Shown here: positions 23,101 through 38,500 of the stretch, in pieces
Layout of the letters: each line of letters opens with the position of its first letter
Position numbering within the stretch: position 1 is the stretch's first letter
From: Branchiostoma floridae
Lineage: Eukaryota > Chordata > Leptocardii > Amphioxiformes > Branchiostomatidae
DNA length: 64,000 nt
Direction: 5' to 3'
NCBI RefSeq assembly: GCF_000003815.2
Contig: NC_049996.1
Location: 3,618,572-3,682,571, forward strand
Position numbers and translations under genes: made by a program
The notes under the pieces: model-generated
The model's database searches: none
Told to the model about the DNA's origin: nothing
The model's input: the letters and a program-made list of their open reading frames with translations, nothing else

Positions 23101-26100
23101 TCTTCTGTAAGATGGACGGGAGGGCGATGTATCCCATCATGCTATTCAGGACGTGCCGTGTTAGGTCCTTGTAGGCTGATAGGGTACAGGAATAATTATA
23201 TATCATTAATGAGTATTTCAGCATTTTTTTCTGGGAAATTTTTATAATTTCATAGTCTTATTACATAAGACTACGAAAAATGAAGCTATTAGTTTTGGGC
23301 TCCATTTGTGTGCATGTGTGTGTGAGAGAGAGCATGTATGTACTATGTGTGTGTGTGTGTATGTGTATATGCATGTGTGTGTGTGTGTATGTGTAAAAAA
23401 TGTGTGTGTGTGAGTGTGTGTGTATGTGTGCATGTGTATGATGTACAGACGTATGTCCGTTTGTGTGTGTATGTATTGTTATTGTTATTGGGGTGGGCTG
23501 ACTACTTTCTCTTCACAGCCATGGGCTGCATTGTGAAGGTGGGGCTAATCACAAGGGTTTTTTTGGAGTGGCTACTATTCGGTGATAACTGACATGTAAC
23601 CTCAATATGGCAGCAATATGAGTGTGTTTGTTAGAGTGTCTGGAGCAATAACTATAGTAACTTAATGTATCCTGAGACCTTACCTTGTATCTGTTCCTGT
23701 GACAGACTGTCCCTGTGTTTCCTCTGTGGTGACAACATGACCTCCATCAGCGGAAACCACAGGCCCTCCCGCTCCTCCTCCTGCATCTTCCCAGAGTTCC
23801 TCTGGAGGATTTGAATGATGACCAGTAGGTTGGTCTGTACGGAGCTGACGGCCACCTGCGTCTGGGAATCCTATTGAGCGAAACAAAGTGAACTTTATGT
23901 GTGAGTGGCTCAAAACCTTAGCAGTTCTTTGGCCACACATGAGGCATCATATTGAGGTCAAATATTCTGAATTTTAAAATCTTCAGTCAGATTGACGTTT
24001 GTAACAATTATTTCCAAAATATTTGTGCCATTTTCAATTGTCACAACGCGAAAGAAGCAAGCTGCAACCAAATTCTGAATATTCTGAGATATGTTTATAG
24101 ACCAATAAACAATGTTTGTGCTATATCCCAGAGGCAGGTCATTGAACCCTGGCATAGGTCAATGACCTCCTCTGTTACATGTACATTCAACACTGTTACT
24201 TATAACCCAATTTGCAATGTTATCAACTGGTCTGCAACACTGGTATCAAACGTTTTAACAGCCCAGCTATGACATGAATATCAGTTACATGCCACAGTTC
24301 CATGGATGTATTTCAATGATGCAACTACAGAAGAATCAAGACATTGTCCACATTTCAGCTCAAATGTCAAGTTCATTTCCGTTTCACCATGGCTCCAAGT
24401 TCAATTGTGTGCCAAGTTGAAACACCACATCTGGTTTAGGCTACATCACCTTTATCTACGGGGTACCATATATCTGTTGACTTGAAAAACAAGCTACAAT
24501 TGTTATATCAACAAGTTGAAAGCGGTTTCAAATTGCAATATTTTCAATATATTGATTACCTTCAAGACATGATTACATTAATATATATCATTTTGAAACA
24601 ACCATCCATCAACTTGATGCTTTTAAAAACAATGGATATACTAAGGTTACCCCCAGATAAAGGTGAACTAATCTTTAAGTTAGGTTGCACTGGTAATTGT
24701 CAATATACAAAATACCTGTATCTAACTATACCTGCACTTTAATTTGAACTGCATGTGCACGTGTGACTTTGTGACTTTACATTAAGTATAAGTTTATCTT
24801 CAAAGTTCATCTGAGTTCGAAAGAGTCACGCCTTCACGTGTTGCATAATGTGACAATTTTTTCACACAAGCTGACTGCAGTTGGACAGTTGAAAAGTTGG
24901 GTAAGTACAATTTTTGTGTTGAAAATTACAGTGCAACATTATTTCAGAATATCAAGTTTTGTACAATTCATATCTATAATTTGTAGAATGTCACAAAAAA
25001 TCTAGGTTAATGGGCCAATTGGTACATGTACTTTTGACCCATATGTACCGTATAACATTGTGCTACGGGTATTGTATACATTTTCCACACACCTGGCATG
25101 ATGCAATGTTTGTACAATGTCGTGCACTCATGCGTACCTGTTACTAGAGGTTACCAGTGAAATACTGTAAATGCCTTAACATTTGTGTTTATTCAATTAT
25201 GGTGGTAAAAAAAAAATTGCAGAAAATAAGGTGGTTGCAGTGGTTTAAAATTTGTAATAGTGCAACAGTCACATACTGCAAACACTTGTGGCTTTAAGTT
25301 CACAACAAAGAAGTTTACAGCAAAAACACAAACATAAAACTGCCGTGAGAACTTCAAGAGCTACGGTAAGCGTCTTTGCCGACGTGACCTAACCAGTTTA
25401 AACACAAGACACAAAGAGGCCATGGGCAGGTGGTTACTGGTCCCTCAAACACCTGGGGCCAGGTAAAAACACCAAAATGGGTATTTTGGAGGGCCACGTG
25501 GAATAGAGAGCACCAAGAAGACTATTCTAGGGTGCCACTGACTTAGGTGTCTGTTGAGAGCAGGTTAGTTTTGAACTGTTTCTGTTCAGAAATAGAATGA
25601 CTGTATAGGGGCCCACAATAATTGCCCTACAATTGTTCAACATAATATATAGAGTGTAAATTGGGTATTTCGTTTCCTTGCTGTTTCAGTAGTATATTTT
25701 TACAGTAGTTGCTAGCCCTCCCCCTTTATCGTCCATGATTGAGTCACTTCCTCGGACAGGCCTCCATTTTATGTCTATTCAGAAAGATGGGTGCAGCCCC
25801 AATTACGACAGAGACACCCTTCCTAGAATTTGAACAGTTAACGTTACCAGTTACTATAAAAGTTAAGCTAGGAGCTAAGAGCTGATCTGTGTGAGGCTGC
25901 CGCCAGTTGAGCTACATTCAAGGAAGTCCCTTTTCTGAGAGGTAACTCAAAAATTGAGCTACATGTATTTTGATTTCATATCATTTGTAGGGAAAGCTGT
26001 GTAATTTATGTACTAGTAAAAATTGTCATGAGGTAGCCAAATTTGGCATTTTCCTTCTTTTGTGGAGTAATCAGTTAGGCACACTCCAGTCAGAAGGCTA

Positions 26101-29100
26101 AATTTTCTCTGGAAACACTGAGTCTTATATCTTGTCACTGACCCAATAAAGTTAAATCTTTATAATATTTAACAAAAATAGTGGACCCCACAACAATGAA
26201 AGAAGAAAAGTCAAAAGACAGGCAAGGTTCATTGTCAAATGTAACGTTACATTAGGGCTTGCTTTCTTGCATAAAATGCTTGGTCGTCCTTTGAATAATC
26301 CCATGGTCAGTTTCGCTTTCACTTTATTTGTTTTACCAGGAGTATACACTCAGGTCGAAGCTAGACTTGTTTTCAGCAGTCATGGACTTAACGCTACATG
26401 TTACTAGTTACTGCAGTAATGGACAATTTGAAGGTCACTAGTACACTCTTATAGGTTGGGAGGTATACAATTATTTAGAAACCAAAGGCTTGTCAAAGTC
26501 TGAGCAAAAGTCAGCCTAAAGGTATAAACAACTAAGTTTTCATTCAAGTACCAAGAAAAGCTGCTTGGGGGCTAAACTTGACCTTGGCTGTGTTCATGCA
26601 AACACGTACCCGCATACCAAATATCATTACAGACCAAATCTGACTCCTAAAACTTTGAAGATTCTTATCAAGGTGTAAAGATGAATAAGGCTGCCCTCTA
26701 GTGGTTTTTGTTCAAACTGCAGCTTCCTTTGTCAACTATCATGTGATCAGATGACTTCCTCAACAAATCCAAGATGGCCGTTGTTTAGTTTTCCTCGGCA
26801 GAGAACTAGAGTTTCTTTAGAAGTTCATTGATGGCTTTCTGAATATTAAGCACACTAAAACAAGCCAACTGTGGGTGCACAAGACAGGGAAGGAGCTGGT
26901 AATCTAATATTTTGCTTTGTATGGACATCAATTTGTTGTTTTTTGTGTGTGGAAAAAAATGATAGTGTGGGGGAGGGGGGCACTGGAAGATTGCATAGTT
27001 TACTGTATTATTCACTTAAATGTCTTCTCGATACCAAACTTTTGCGTTATGAGAAAATTTAACTTGTTTGTGGAACTAAATGTTCATGGTGGTAGCAGGT
27101 GTACAAAACCAATGAAAATTTTCATAATCTTTCAAAGAGATTCAACAACGAAAATTAAGAACATGCTCCCAAATAATGATCTATTGGACATAAAAAAAAT
27201 ATTAGCCCTGCTACACATAATGTGTATGTGTGAACACTACTACTGACAATAACTGTAACGTTATGTCCTTACGTAATACAATTGTAGGCTAACCAATCCT
27301 TGTTGTACAATGTATTTACAGGGGGGCAAGCAGAGGCATTGTCTAGCAGGACTCAGACAAATACAACTAACGTTACAACAAAGTAAAGAAACAACGAAAA
27401 CATGGCTACTGCAGCACCATTAAGCCTCGAAGAACAATTCAAAGAAGACCTGTCCTGTAGTATCTGCTTGGACCTCTTTGACAGACCCAAGGTTTTGCCC
27501 TGTCAGCACACCTTTTGCCACGACTGCCTAATCGACCACGCGGCAAGACGCGGCATCTTCAAGTGCCCAAACTGCCGTCTTAGAGTCCAGCTTCCGCGAA
27601 ACGGAGTGGCGGGTTTGCCCGACAACTACCTAGTTACGAGTCTGTGCGAGAGATTTGAACAGTCGCCACAGTTCGAAGGACGAAAAGAGCGGTCGCTATC
27701 TGGCGACACACCCAACTTTCAACATGTACCAGAGTGCAACATACCTGTACGTTTTGAAGAAAGCCGTTGTGATAGAAACCCTATCACACCTCTCGCACAA
27801 GCCCAACAACCTGAACAAGAAAGTATTACTACTCTTCAAGGCCAGTATACCGAGCGCGGGAATATCGTAGCAAGCGAAACGGGACCCGTCAAGCAAAATC
27901 AGAACGTTCTCCCGCTACAGAAGGTGACGTTTGGCGGAAAGGGGCAAGAGGAGGGGCTATTCAACCACCCTGTTGGTGCGACGGTGTCTGACGATGGGGA
28001 AATTTTTGTGGCGGACTATGGCAACCAGAGGATCCAAGTCTTCACCCTACAGGGGGAATATCTTTCGCAGTTCCCAACTGTGGTGTCAGGTGAATAGACA
28101 ATTTTGGTTTCATTTGTTTGGAGCCCAATTTTTGTGTTTCCTGATAGCGTAAACATACTGTTTTTGCTGTGTGTTCTTCTTCTTCTGTCAAAAGAAAGCA
28201 GATGTCGGGTGACCCCTTTTCTTTTTATTTAACAATTACTATATGGTGAGCCTAATGGTATAGAAATTTCAATACATTGTAATAATGTTAATGACCCCAA
28301 AACCAAGAAGTTGTAAGGTAGCTCTTTTTACAGAAGACTACAAGAAATACATTTTGCATTTTTGCATAAATGTTGTTGCCTTTCTAGTTTCTTGTTAATT
28401 TTCGTTGCTATATCTTTCCCTTCAAGCTTGTGATGAAATACATTTTTGTCAGTTTCAGATCATAAAAAAGATAAAATTTTGTTTTCGAATGAAACAAGAA
28501 AATTTCTGTTCTTAGAAAGGAGTTTTTGCAATGTTGTAGTTCTATATTAAAGCATCCTCTTATTTTCTGTCTGGTGAATAGAAAATTTTGGTTTCATTTG
28601 TTTGGAGCCCAATTTTTGTGTTTCCCATATAATTTTTTTAAAGGATAGGAGCTTTTGCAATGTTGTAGATGATGATTTTAAGCATTTTCTTGTTTTTTTT
28701 TTCTGTCAGGTGAAGAGACAATGTATCCACATGATGTGGCAATGGACAGGGAAGGGAACCTGTGGGTGGTGGGGTGCACAGATTCCGCTGGCTTCGGCAT
28801 AAAGTACACCAGACAGGGAACGGTCCTTACAAAGTTCAACCTACAGTACACGGAGTGGCGACGGAGATCGGCAGTTGCCGTGGACACCCGAAGGAACCAC
28901 GTTCTCGTCACGCAAACCCTCGGGAACAAGGACAACCTACACGGCCAAGTTCTGGTGTTTAAGTCGGACGGGACGCATTTGCGAACAGTGGGCTGGGAAC
29001 AGGGAATGAAGGTTCCTTGTTACATCCATGTAGACGGACAGGGCGACATCATTGTGTCCGACTGGGGTAACAACAGCATCTACGTGTTCAACAGGTGAGA

Positions 29101-32100
29101 CTGCCAGAAATACGGATTCAGCCATACCAATTTAATTTGTTGCTTCTCAGATTTAAAAAAAAAAGAAATGGACCGGCAGGTTGAAAAAAAAAATTTGCAT
29201 ATTAGGTCTTGGGTGAAAATATATGGCTTAAATAGTAAAAAAAAACAGCCTGTCAGGAGGAGTTAAATGGCACATTTTTTATACAATGAATCCCTTCTTT
29301 TGATTTCTTACTCATTCTTACTCCTTTCTTAACACTGTCCTTAATAAAAGGCATTGTTTTTAGACTGAAATTATGTGCATGTGGCTCTGAATGGTAATAT
29401 TTACAAGTTTTTGAAAGCAAAAACAATTTGCTATTAGGACTTTATTTTTTTGTGTGAAAATGAACAAAATGGACAGAGTAATACAAGAAGCAACAAATAA
29501 AATTGGTGTGGCCTAAGAATGATAGTTTTGTTTATATCTCTTATTTGTATCTATCCAAAATGTTTTTTGTGACCTGTACTTCATTCAATCATTTATTCAT
29601 TCAGCTAGGATTTTATTATAGGGAGTCTAAATTTCTTGGTGAGTCGCGTTAAGTGATATAAATGGGGGGCATCCAACTTCCATGGTGCATAGTTTTTGAG
29701 AAATTTAAGTTAAAATGCTGCATTCTTAGGTATTCTGCAGGGTAAAATTACTGTCAGAGAGGTCACAGTAAAAGACTATGACTACTAACAGATGACCTAG
29801 TGGCATACCTGGTCAATCAGAATTTCATGCTTGTTAGAGGATCTGCTCCCCAGTGTTATGGTGTCTAGTGCATCCAATTTCTTGTCATATTAAGAAAAGC
29901 ATGTCCAAATGACACCATGACTCATTCCTGGCTAAAAGACTGTTCATTCAATCAATAGGGATGGACAGTTCCTGTTCAACTTTGGAGAGAGAGGAAACGA
30001 GGCCGGCCAGTTGTTTCTCCCGCGAGGGGTCTGTACGGACGAGGACGGAAACATCTTCGTGGCGGACAGCGGAAACCGACTCGTGAAGATGTTCGACAGG
30101 GACGGACGATTTCTCACGCTCGTTGCGAAAACGAAGGAGCCGTGGGCTGTTGCCATGGCAATGACAGGACATTTGGTGGTGACCGACTGGGGGAAAAATA
30201 CAGTCTACGTGTTCTACAACTAAAGTAAAAGTGAGATTACTAATAGAATATGGCTGTCTAGTATCTCCAGCTTTAAATTTTTTCATCTCATTTTTTTGGA
30301 GGCTATATTCAACTCAAGTTTGTTATAACTCTAAAACCTGCCAAAATACATTTTTATCAATTCAGATCATAAAATTCAGATATTTTTTTTCAGATATGAA
30401 AAGTGAGAAAGTTTTCCAACAAGCAAATTTCCATCCCTAGACATTTAGGGATAGGTTCTGGAGATAGCCTTAAATAAGAGTTTTTGCAATCTTGTAGAAT
30501 TATCAATTTTTTCTCTCTTCTTTTTGCACCCTATAATTGTTTCAAAAGGATGTCTTCCACGAAATTTACTTCATGTGGCCAAATTCTCAAGAAAAGATTG
30601 CCAACATGGAACAAGAAAGGGTTATTTCTCCACATTCCATTGAAAATTCTAAGACTCGTGTTTGTATCACCCCCAGTCTTACCACAAGCCAGTAATGTTT
30701 CTCCTTTCACTTTTAATGAGTACTTAGAAAGCACCTCAAGTTTTACCACAAGCCAGTAATATTTCTACTTTCAGTTTAAATGTGTTCTTACATGTACAAA
30801 GTACCTCCAGTCTTACCACAAGCCAGTAATGACAGTTACCAGCTGTAGCCAGTCTGTGAGTAATATAATTTTTACTTTAAGTTTGAAATGTGTACTTAGA
30901 AAGTACTTTCAGTCTCACTACAGGACAGTAATGTTTTTACTTTAAGGTTGAAATGAAAGAACTAATAGAAAGAGCCTCCAGTTACACCACAAGCCAGTAA
31001 TATTTCTACATTTAATCAGATTAAACTTCAAATGTGTACTAGTCTTAGAAGGTATCTTCAGTCTTACTATTGCCTGTAATGTTTTAAGGTTGAAATAATA
31101 GAAAGTACCTCCAGTTTTACTTCCAGTCAGTAATATTTCTTTAGGTTTGAATGTGTACTTCAATATATAGAAGTGCCTCCATTCATCATGGTCGCATTAG
31201 CCAGTAATATTCTACTTTTAAATTCAGTTTAAATGATTGTGTACTTAGAAAGTACCTCCAGTCATACCACATTAGCCAGTAATATTCTACTTTCAGTTTA
31301 AATGATTGTGTACTAAGAAAGTACCTCCAGTCATACCACATTAGCCAGTAATATTCTACTTTCAGTTTAAATGATTGTGTACTAAGAAAGTACCTCCAGT
31401 CATACCACATTAGCCAGTAATATTTCTACTTTAGGTTTAAATGTACTACTTAGAAAGTACCTCCAGTCATACTACATTAGCCAGTAATATTTCTACTTTA
31501 GGTTTAAATGTGTACTTAGAAAGTACCTCCAGTCATACCACATTAGCCAGTAATATTTCTACTTTAGGTTTAAATGTGTACTTAGAAAGTACCTCCAGTA
31601 AAATCACAAGCCAGTAATGTTTCTACTTTCGCTTTAAATGTGCATGTAAAAAAGCAACTCATGGTAAAAAATTACCACAAGCCAGTAATGTTTCTACTTT
31701 AGTTTTAAATGTGTACATAGAAAACATCTCCAGTAATATCACAAGCCAGTAATATTTCTACTTAAGGTTTAAATGATTGTGTACTTAGAAAGTACCTTTA
31801 ATCTTACAAGTAGCCAGTAATGTTTCTACTTTCAGTTGAAGTGTGTACTTAGAAAGTACCTCCTACCTTACTATATGCCAGTGATATTCTTAAGGTTGAA
31901 ATGTGCACTCATAGAAAGAACCTCCAGTCATACCACAAGACAGTAATCAGGGATCGAAATACTTTTTTTTTGCTACATGCAAAATTGCAAGTTGGCAAAA
32001 ATTTTACGTGCAATTTGAAAAATTTACATGCAAAATACAACTAGGCGGCGATGGCGACGAGTATCGATAGCTTGAATCGGTGAATTTTGATTACATCTAG

Positions 32101-35100
32101 TAAAGTTACCGGAGAAAGTTACTGGCAAAAACAAGAAAGGATAAAGACACACGTCCATTTGTCTTTTTGTCTAAGAGTAGGGGGTCTAATTCCTCAGTAT
32201 TTTTCCAATAGGCCAGGTATTTGCAACATGCAAGATTGCAAGTTCAGAATAATTTTACATGCAAATCTCAAAAATTATGTGCAAATTGCAAGTTAAGTAA
32301 GTGTATTTCGAACCCTGGTTATGTTTCTGCTTTAGTTTACTTAAAAAGTATCTCCAGTCTTTCTCTTAACTCCACACGCTTTTATATTCTAAGGTATAAC
32401 TATCATCTTATTCTGGTGAATAAAATGTTGGCGAAAAAATCCACAAGCTACTGTGAGTCAAAATCTGTTTCATTGATTCACACAACACTAGTCCATGACG
32501 ATGTCCTCCAATATCTACAGGGTTTAACAAGTTTTCTAAAATTCACTTGTCCTATCGGGCAAGTACATGCAAAATTGACTTGCCCAAACCAGCTTTCTGC
32601 TTGCCCAAAAATTTAATCAACATTTTTCACTACTTTTTTTCACGTGCAGCAATGGAATACTTTTATCATTGGCTCTATTTTTCTGTGCTGACCAATGCTT
32701 GATACAGTAACTGTCATAAGCAACAAGTATATCAAAATCTCATGAAAAAATCCTATCGGACAAGTGGGGAAGGACATTCACTTGCCCTGGACAATAGGGC
32801 TAGTGGACTTGTAAAACCCTGATCTACGTCACTCTGGCAATCACAAGTATGTGTACATTATATTTGACTGTTTATACTAAAACATACAATGTATACAAAC
32901 TTAAGCAACAATCTTGATGCTGATTTGCAAATGCACATAGGCAAACAAAACGGAACTTTAAAGGTACACTTTTGCAACATTTTGACCCCAAAATTGTAAA
33001 TAAAAACCTTTATCACAACCACTTTTCAGCATATTTGCACCATTATTCTTTATTTTCAGTGTTTGTGAACTGTGCAAAAACACGCTGTATACAATGTACA
33101 AGGGCCACCCACAATCCATCTCAATTTAGGTCACTATATGGTTGCAATCGGCAGTGTTTCTGTATCTATATACAAGACTGGAAATTGCGTGGCCATGGCT
33201 GCATTTGAGAGGTGGCTGCTATAGATTATTTCTGAATGCTTAGGTCAATGGGAAAAATCCAAAGGGACCAACAAAAAGTGACCGCAATGGCCAGGTGTCC
33301 ACTATAATGCATTAGTGGCTGCTAGTATAGGTTTGACTGTAGATGAAACATGCACAAAGCATTATGAGTAAACCAAAACTAGGGGGCCCAAACCTACGCC
33401 ACTTACACTCCGCCCCAGAGTTCAACTGCAGTACTGTAACAGGCCACTAGGAGGCCAAAAATCTAATTGTTTCTAGGTCTCATCAAGACCTTAGTGACAT
33501 ACCAAATATCATCTAGTAGGCATTCTAGAGTTATGCTGGTCTTCTTACACACCGATAAACATACAAATGCTACCCAAACTAGAAAGGTAATATTTGCAAG
33601 CAAATACAGAATGATACATTCAGATGTTGTAGTCTAACACTGGCAACTGTTTTTTTCATTCTTATTTGAACACATTTTCTAAATGTAGTGACCCGAGCCC
33701 CTCTAGATCTGACATTTGCTACATTATGTAACCGAACACCACATGGTGCCTGCTACTTTACCGGTTACCATGGTGACAGCCGTCTGGTCCAGGTCGTTGA
33801 CCTTATTTGTGCGGAAAAGAAGAAGAAACAAAGCAAAAACAATATGTTCCCTTCTGTGAAGGTAACATAAATATAACTTTCTTGGCGAAGGTAATAATAT
33901 TTTCCCACCTGTGTAGGAGTGTTTGCGCTGTCAGACAGCATGACTTGGTTCAGCACCTTGACCTTGCTGACCAGTGTCTCTAACATGATGTTGAATGCCC
34001 CCTGGACGTCTCCTGCCTTCTCCAGTAGGTATGCTGTAGCCTCCAGCGACTTGTGCTTTCTGCAGATCTACAAGTAGACAATAAGTCCTGTTATTCTCAC
34101 GCTATCAACATTATCGACTCATCAACATTGGCCTACATGTACCTTTAGAATGCAGAGGTAGCTGGAGACTCAATGGTTGGCAAGAAATGGTAGAGGCTGC
34201 TTTCCCTAGATAACACTCGGCATTTAGCAATGACTTAAAAATGGTACATATAGAAACTGCTTTCTCCAGTTAGCTCTTGGCATTTGGGAATTTAGGGTTT
34301 CAGTTATTAGTAATATAGTTGTAAAGTACATACATTTACATGTACTACTACTATGCAGTGCACTGCAATCATGTACATGTAAGCACAGCATAACAAAAAC
34401 CTGCTGGGAAGCCCAAGGCTACACTACTTAATATTCCCTGCCCCAAGAGACTAAAACATCATGACCATAGCATATCCAGAACACGAGATATCAAAACTGG
34501 AAGTTCTGCTGTGGCCTAATAGAAAACAGCTAGGGGCCCATTATCAAACTTGTGCTTCATTTTCCCAACTCCTACTCACATACCAATTATCCTAAAAGAT
34601 TCACCTAACACATCTCATCTTATTCTGGCAAAAACATAACGTTTCTTGGGTGGGTAAGAAAAATTACATTTACATGTATCTAAGAGTACACACCTGCAGT
34701 GTTTCCTCCAGTCGGTAGGTGTCGTTGTTCTTCAGGAATGCCATGACACCCTGTGGGTTGTATCTACACATCAGGTCAATGTACTTCTCTGTCACAGACG
34801 GCTCTGTGGATACTGGGTCCTTCATCATCACTTGCTCCTGTACAAAATGGACATTGTCAAACAAATTTAGCATTTAACTTCTTTGAGTTCCAGACATTTG
34901 ATCATGTTTATTTGAGAGGGTCAGGAAGTAAACAAAAGTCTTGTTGAGCTAAAATTCATGGAAATGTAAAAAAAAAGACACACACAGCAGGTACATGATG
35001 ATGATGTAACAATATACTATACTATAAAATACTCTGTACCTTATGTCTGTAAGTAAGGGCTACCTAGCTAGTATGGGACTGACAGAGAGAGAGCGATAGT

Positions 35101-35504
35101 GAGGGAGGGAGAGAGACAGAGGGGGGGGGGTAGAGACAGAGAGAGAAAGAGAGATGAGAAAGAAAGAGACAGAGAGAGAGATAGAGAGACAGCGGGAGGA
35201 GGATAGAAAGATGAGAGAATTCAGATAAAGAGAGACGGAGAGAGCTTGTTTCGGTGCGATCAGATACGAAGATCGGTTGCAACNNNNNNNNNNNNNNNNN
35301 NNNNNNNNNNNNNNNNNNNNNNNNNNNNNNNNNNNNNNNNNNNNNNNNNNNNNNNNNNNNNNNNNNNNNNNNNNNNNNNNNNNNNNNNNNNNNNNNNNNN
35401 NNNNNNNNNNNNNNNNNNNNNNNNNNNNNNNNNNNNNNNNNNNNNNNNNNNNNNNNNNNNNNNNNNNNNNNNNNNNNNNNNNNNNNNNNNNNNNNNNNNN
35501 NNNN

Positions 35505-35544
<40 letters not shown>

Positions 35545-38500
35545 TTGTACATATATTTCATATTTTGTACCCACCTTGGTATCAAAGAGTCCCTGTAGGA
35601 AGTCATACAGCACCACAGGTTGGGGGTCCAGTTTGGACACTATCTCTGTCAGACTGTGGGCGAAATCTGTGATGACCAGCTGGGCAGTCTTCTTACTGTT
35701 GATGGATACCAGGTCCTGGTGGGGTCAAGGGGAAGCTTTTATAAAATTATTGATACAACAAAAAGTACAGCAACTTTGGTATGGTCTATAACAGACCTGG
35801 GTTGTAGCCAGCACCCGTCCTTCTGTCCTTTGACGGAATTTTGCAGCTAAGGATGGAAAAAAAATTTGCCCATTCCGTCCTGTGATGGACGAAAATTAAT
35901 ATGTAAAGATATGATAAAACTGTCTCCCTTGTGTAATTCTTCACCAAAACAGATGCCTTTGAACAACTTAGTCTACCAGCAAAATTTACACCTCAAAATG
36001 CAGGAAATAGCATTTCAGAGGGTCTAGATTTCAAAATTTTGACCCCCCTAGCGATGTTTTTATGGTTGCTCGATAGAATTCAAAATCGAGGGATGGAAAA
36101 TGATTTCAGGCTAGCTACAACACTGGTCTATAAATTGTAAAATAGAAATACAAAATTATACTAACATTGAGCAAATCTACACCACGTGATAACAGAACTC
36201 TAAGACATGATCTACTGGGTTGAAAAAGAGGCAGAGTGCATTTCGAGTAAAAAAAACCCAACTTTTTTTCGTTGAATTCTTGAAACAATTTGTCAAAAAT
36301 AAATCTAACATTACAAGATAGTATACATGTACGTCATATGTATATGAAAATTTATGTTACATTCAGGTGAAGCTAATTAGGGGTTTCAGGATATTTTCTC
36401 ATTAACAAGGAACATTTTATGTATCTAAGGTAGACGCTGTTGTCAAATGTAAATCTGCTTTTGGGATGGCATTAAATGTATAAATAAATGAATAAAATGA
36501 TAATGCACTTTGGCCCCTATATAAGGCACCCATAGTGCCGGGCCTTGTCTCCCAGAATACAATGGGATCTATGATTAGATCTAATCATGTTAATATGCTA
36601 ATCGACCAATTACGACTCCGTTTACAGGATATATACATTCAAGAATGGCATTCTTCTATCCAGAATAACTCAAAACTTTCCATTTATTCTACGCTAAAGG
36701 AAAGATACGGACAAAAGAAGTATCTTTCGTACACAATTTCGAACTTCGTAGAGCATTTACAAAGATAAGAATCTGTAGTCACAAACTAAATATAGAAGCC
36801 GGAAGATATTCTAACCAGAGGTTTTGTCCATTCTGCCCAAATGAGATCGAAGACGAACGTCACTTTGTTATGGATTGTTCTCGATATGATGATAAACGCA
36901 CAGAGCTGTTCACATTACTTTCCACTTGCTCTAAAGACTTTGCTACTCTCTGTTCGATAGATAAATTCACGTACATTCTGGGAGGCGATAATCCACATTG
37001 TTTACAAGTAGGCAAATATATCCACGATTCTTTATACCGTAGAACCAATAGTGTAAATGACATGCTAGACCCTTTATGTTGATGTATCCATACCTATAGA
37101 TATCCATATATATGTGTTTAGTTGTACTGTAAGTAGTTGTTATACAATGTATAATGTAGACCTTACGAAAGTCGCTGTACTTTTGTCGTGTCAATAAAGA
37201 TTGTCTAATCCCTGGATGTTAAGGTATCTCGGTTGGCTAAATTGGCATTTTGACCTTCCACTGTTTTCTTATTAATAAATTAAGAAAGAATGGAGCCGTA
37301 ACGAATGTTGATAGATGGGCATTAGAGAATTCTAAATCTGATTTTTTGGGGGCCGAATTGATGACGTCATCATTTTTATTACCTCTGATATTATTTTTTC
37401 TATGACAAAATACAGCACTTTGGTACATACCACTGTAATGAAACTTTGTTTTTCGTTGCATAATGATGGAAGCTACAAACGTAGTGTTGTGCAAATTGAT
37501 ATCTACTAATGATCTNNNNNNNNNNNNNNNNNNNNNNNNNNNNNNNNNNNNNNNNNNNNNNNNNNNNNNNNNNNNNNNNNNNNNNNNNNNNNNNNNNNNN
37601 NNNNNNNNNNNNNNNNNNNNNNNNNNNNNNNNNNNNNNNNNNNNNNNNNNNNNNNNNNNNNNNNNNNNNNNNNNNNNNNNNNNNNNNNNNNNNNNNNNNN
37701 NNNNNNNNNNNNNNNNNNNNNNNNNNNNNNNNNNNNNNNNNNNNNNNNNNNNNNNNNNNNNNNNNNNNNNNNNNNNNNNNNNNNNNNNNNNNNNNNNNNN
37801 NNNNNNNNNNNNNNNNNNNNNNNNNNNNNNNNNNNNNNNNNNNNNNNNNNNNNNNNNNNNNNNNNNNNNNNNNNNNNNNNNNNNNNNNNNNNNNNNNNNN
37901 NNNNNNNNNNNNNNNNNNNNNNNNNNNNNNNNNNNNNNNNNNNNNNNNNNNNNNNNNNNNNNNNNNNNNNNNNNNNNNNNNNNNNNNNNNNNNNNNNNNN
38001 NNNNNNNNNNNNNNNNNNNNNNNNNNNNNNNNNNNNNNNNNNNNNNNNNNNNNNNNNNNNNNNNNNNNNNNNNNNNNNNNNNNTTACAAAGGTATGTACC
38101 AAAGTGCTGTATTTTGTAATAGAAAAAAATAATATCAGAGGTAATAAAAATGATGACGTCATCAATTTTGCCCCCAAAAAATCAGATTTAGAATTCTTTA
38201 ATCCCCATCTATCAACATTCGTTATGGCTCCATTCTTTCTTAATTCATTAATAAGAAAACAGTGGAAGGTCAAAATGCCAATTTAGCCAACCGAGATACC
38301 TTAACAGATTCACATGTATGTGCTCACCTCCAGTTGTGTCATGGCCTCCCTGTGTACAGCATTCCTCTCCTCATTACTGTAGCCATACGCAGTCATCACA
38401 GTGTGGATAAAGGAGAACACTTGTTGCTACAGAAAAGAAAATACATAAGATTAAACCTTAGCTCACACAATATAAGATTAGGACAATGTTTGAAACAAAC

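Noticed and set aside
35064..35672. Leu-Ser and Arg-Glu frames across the N gap
   Set aside because: GA microsatellite and N bases.
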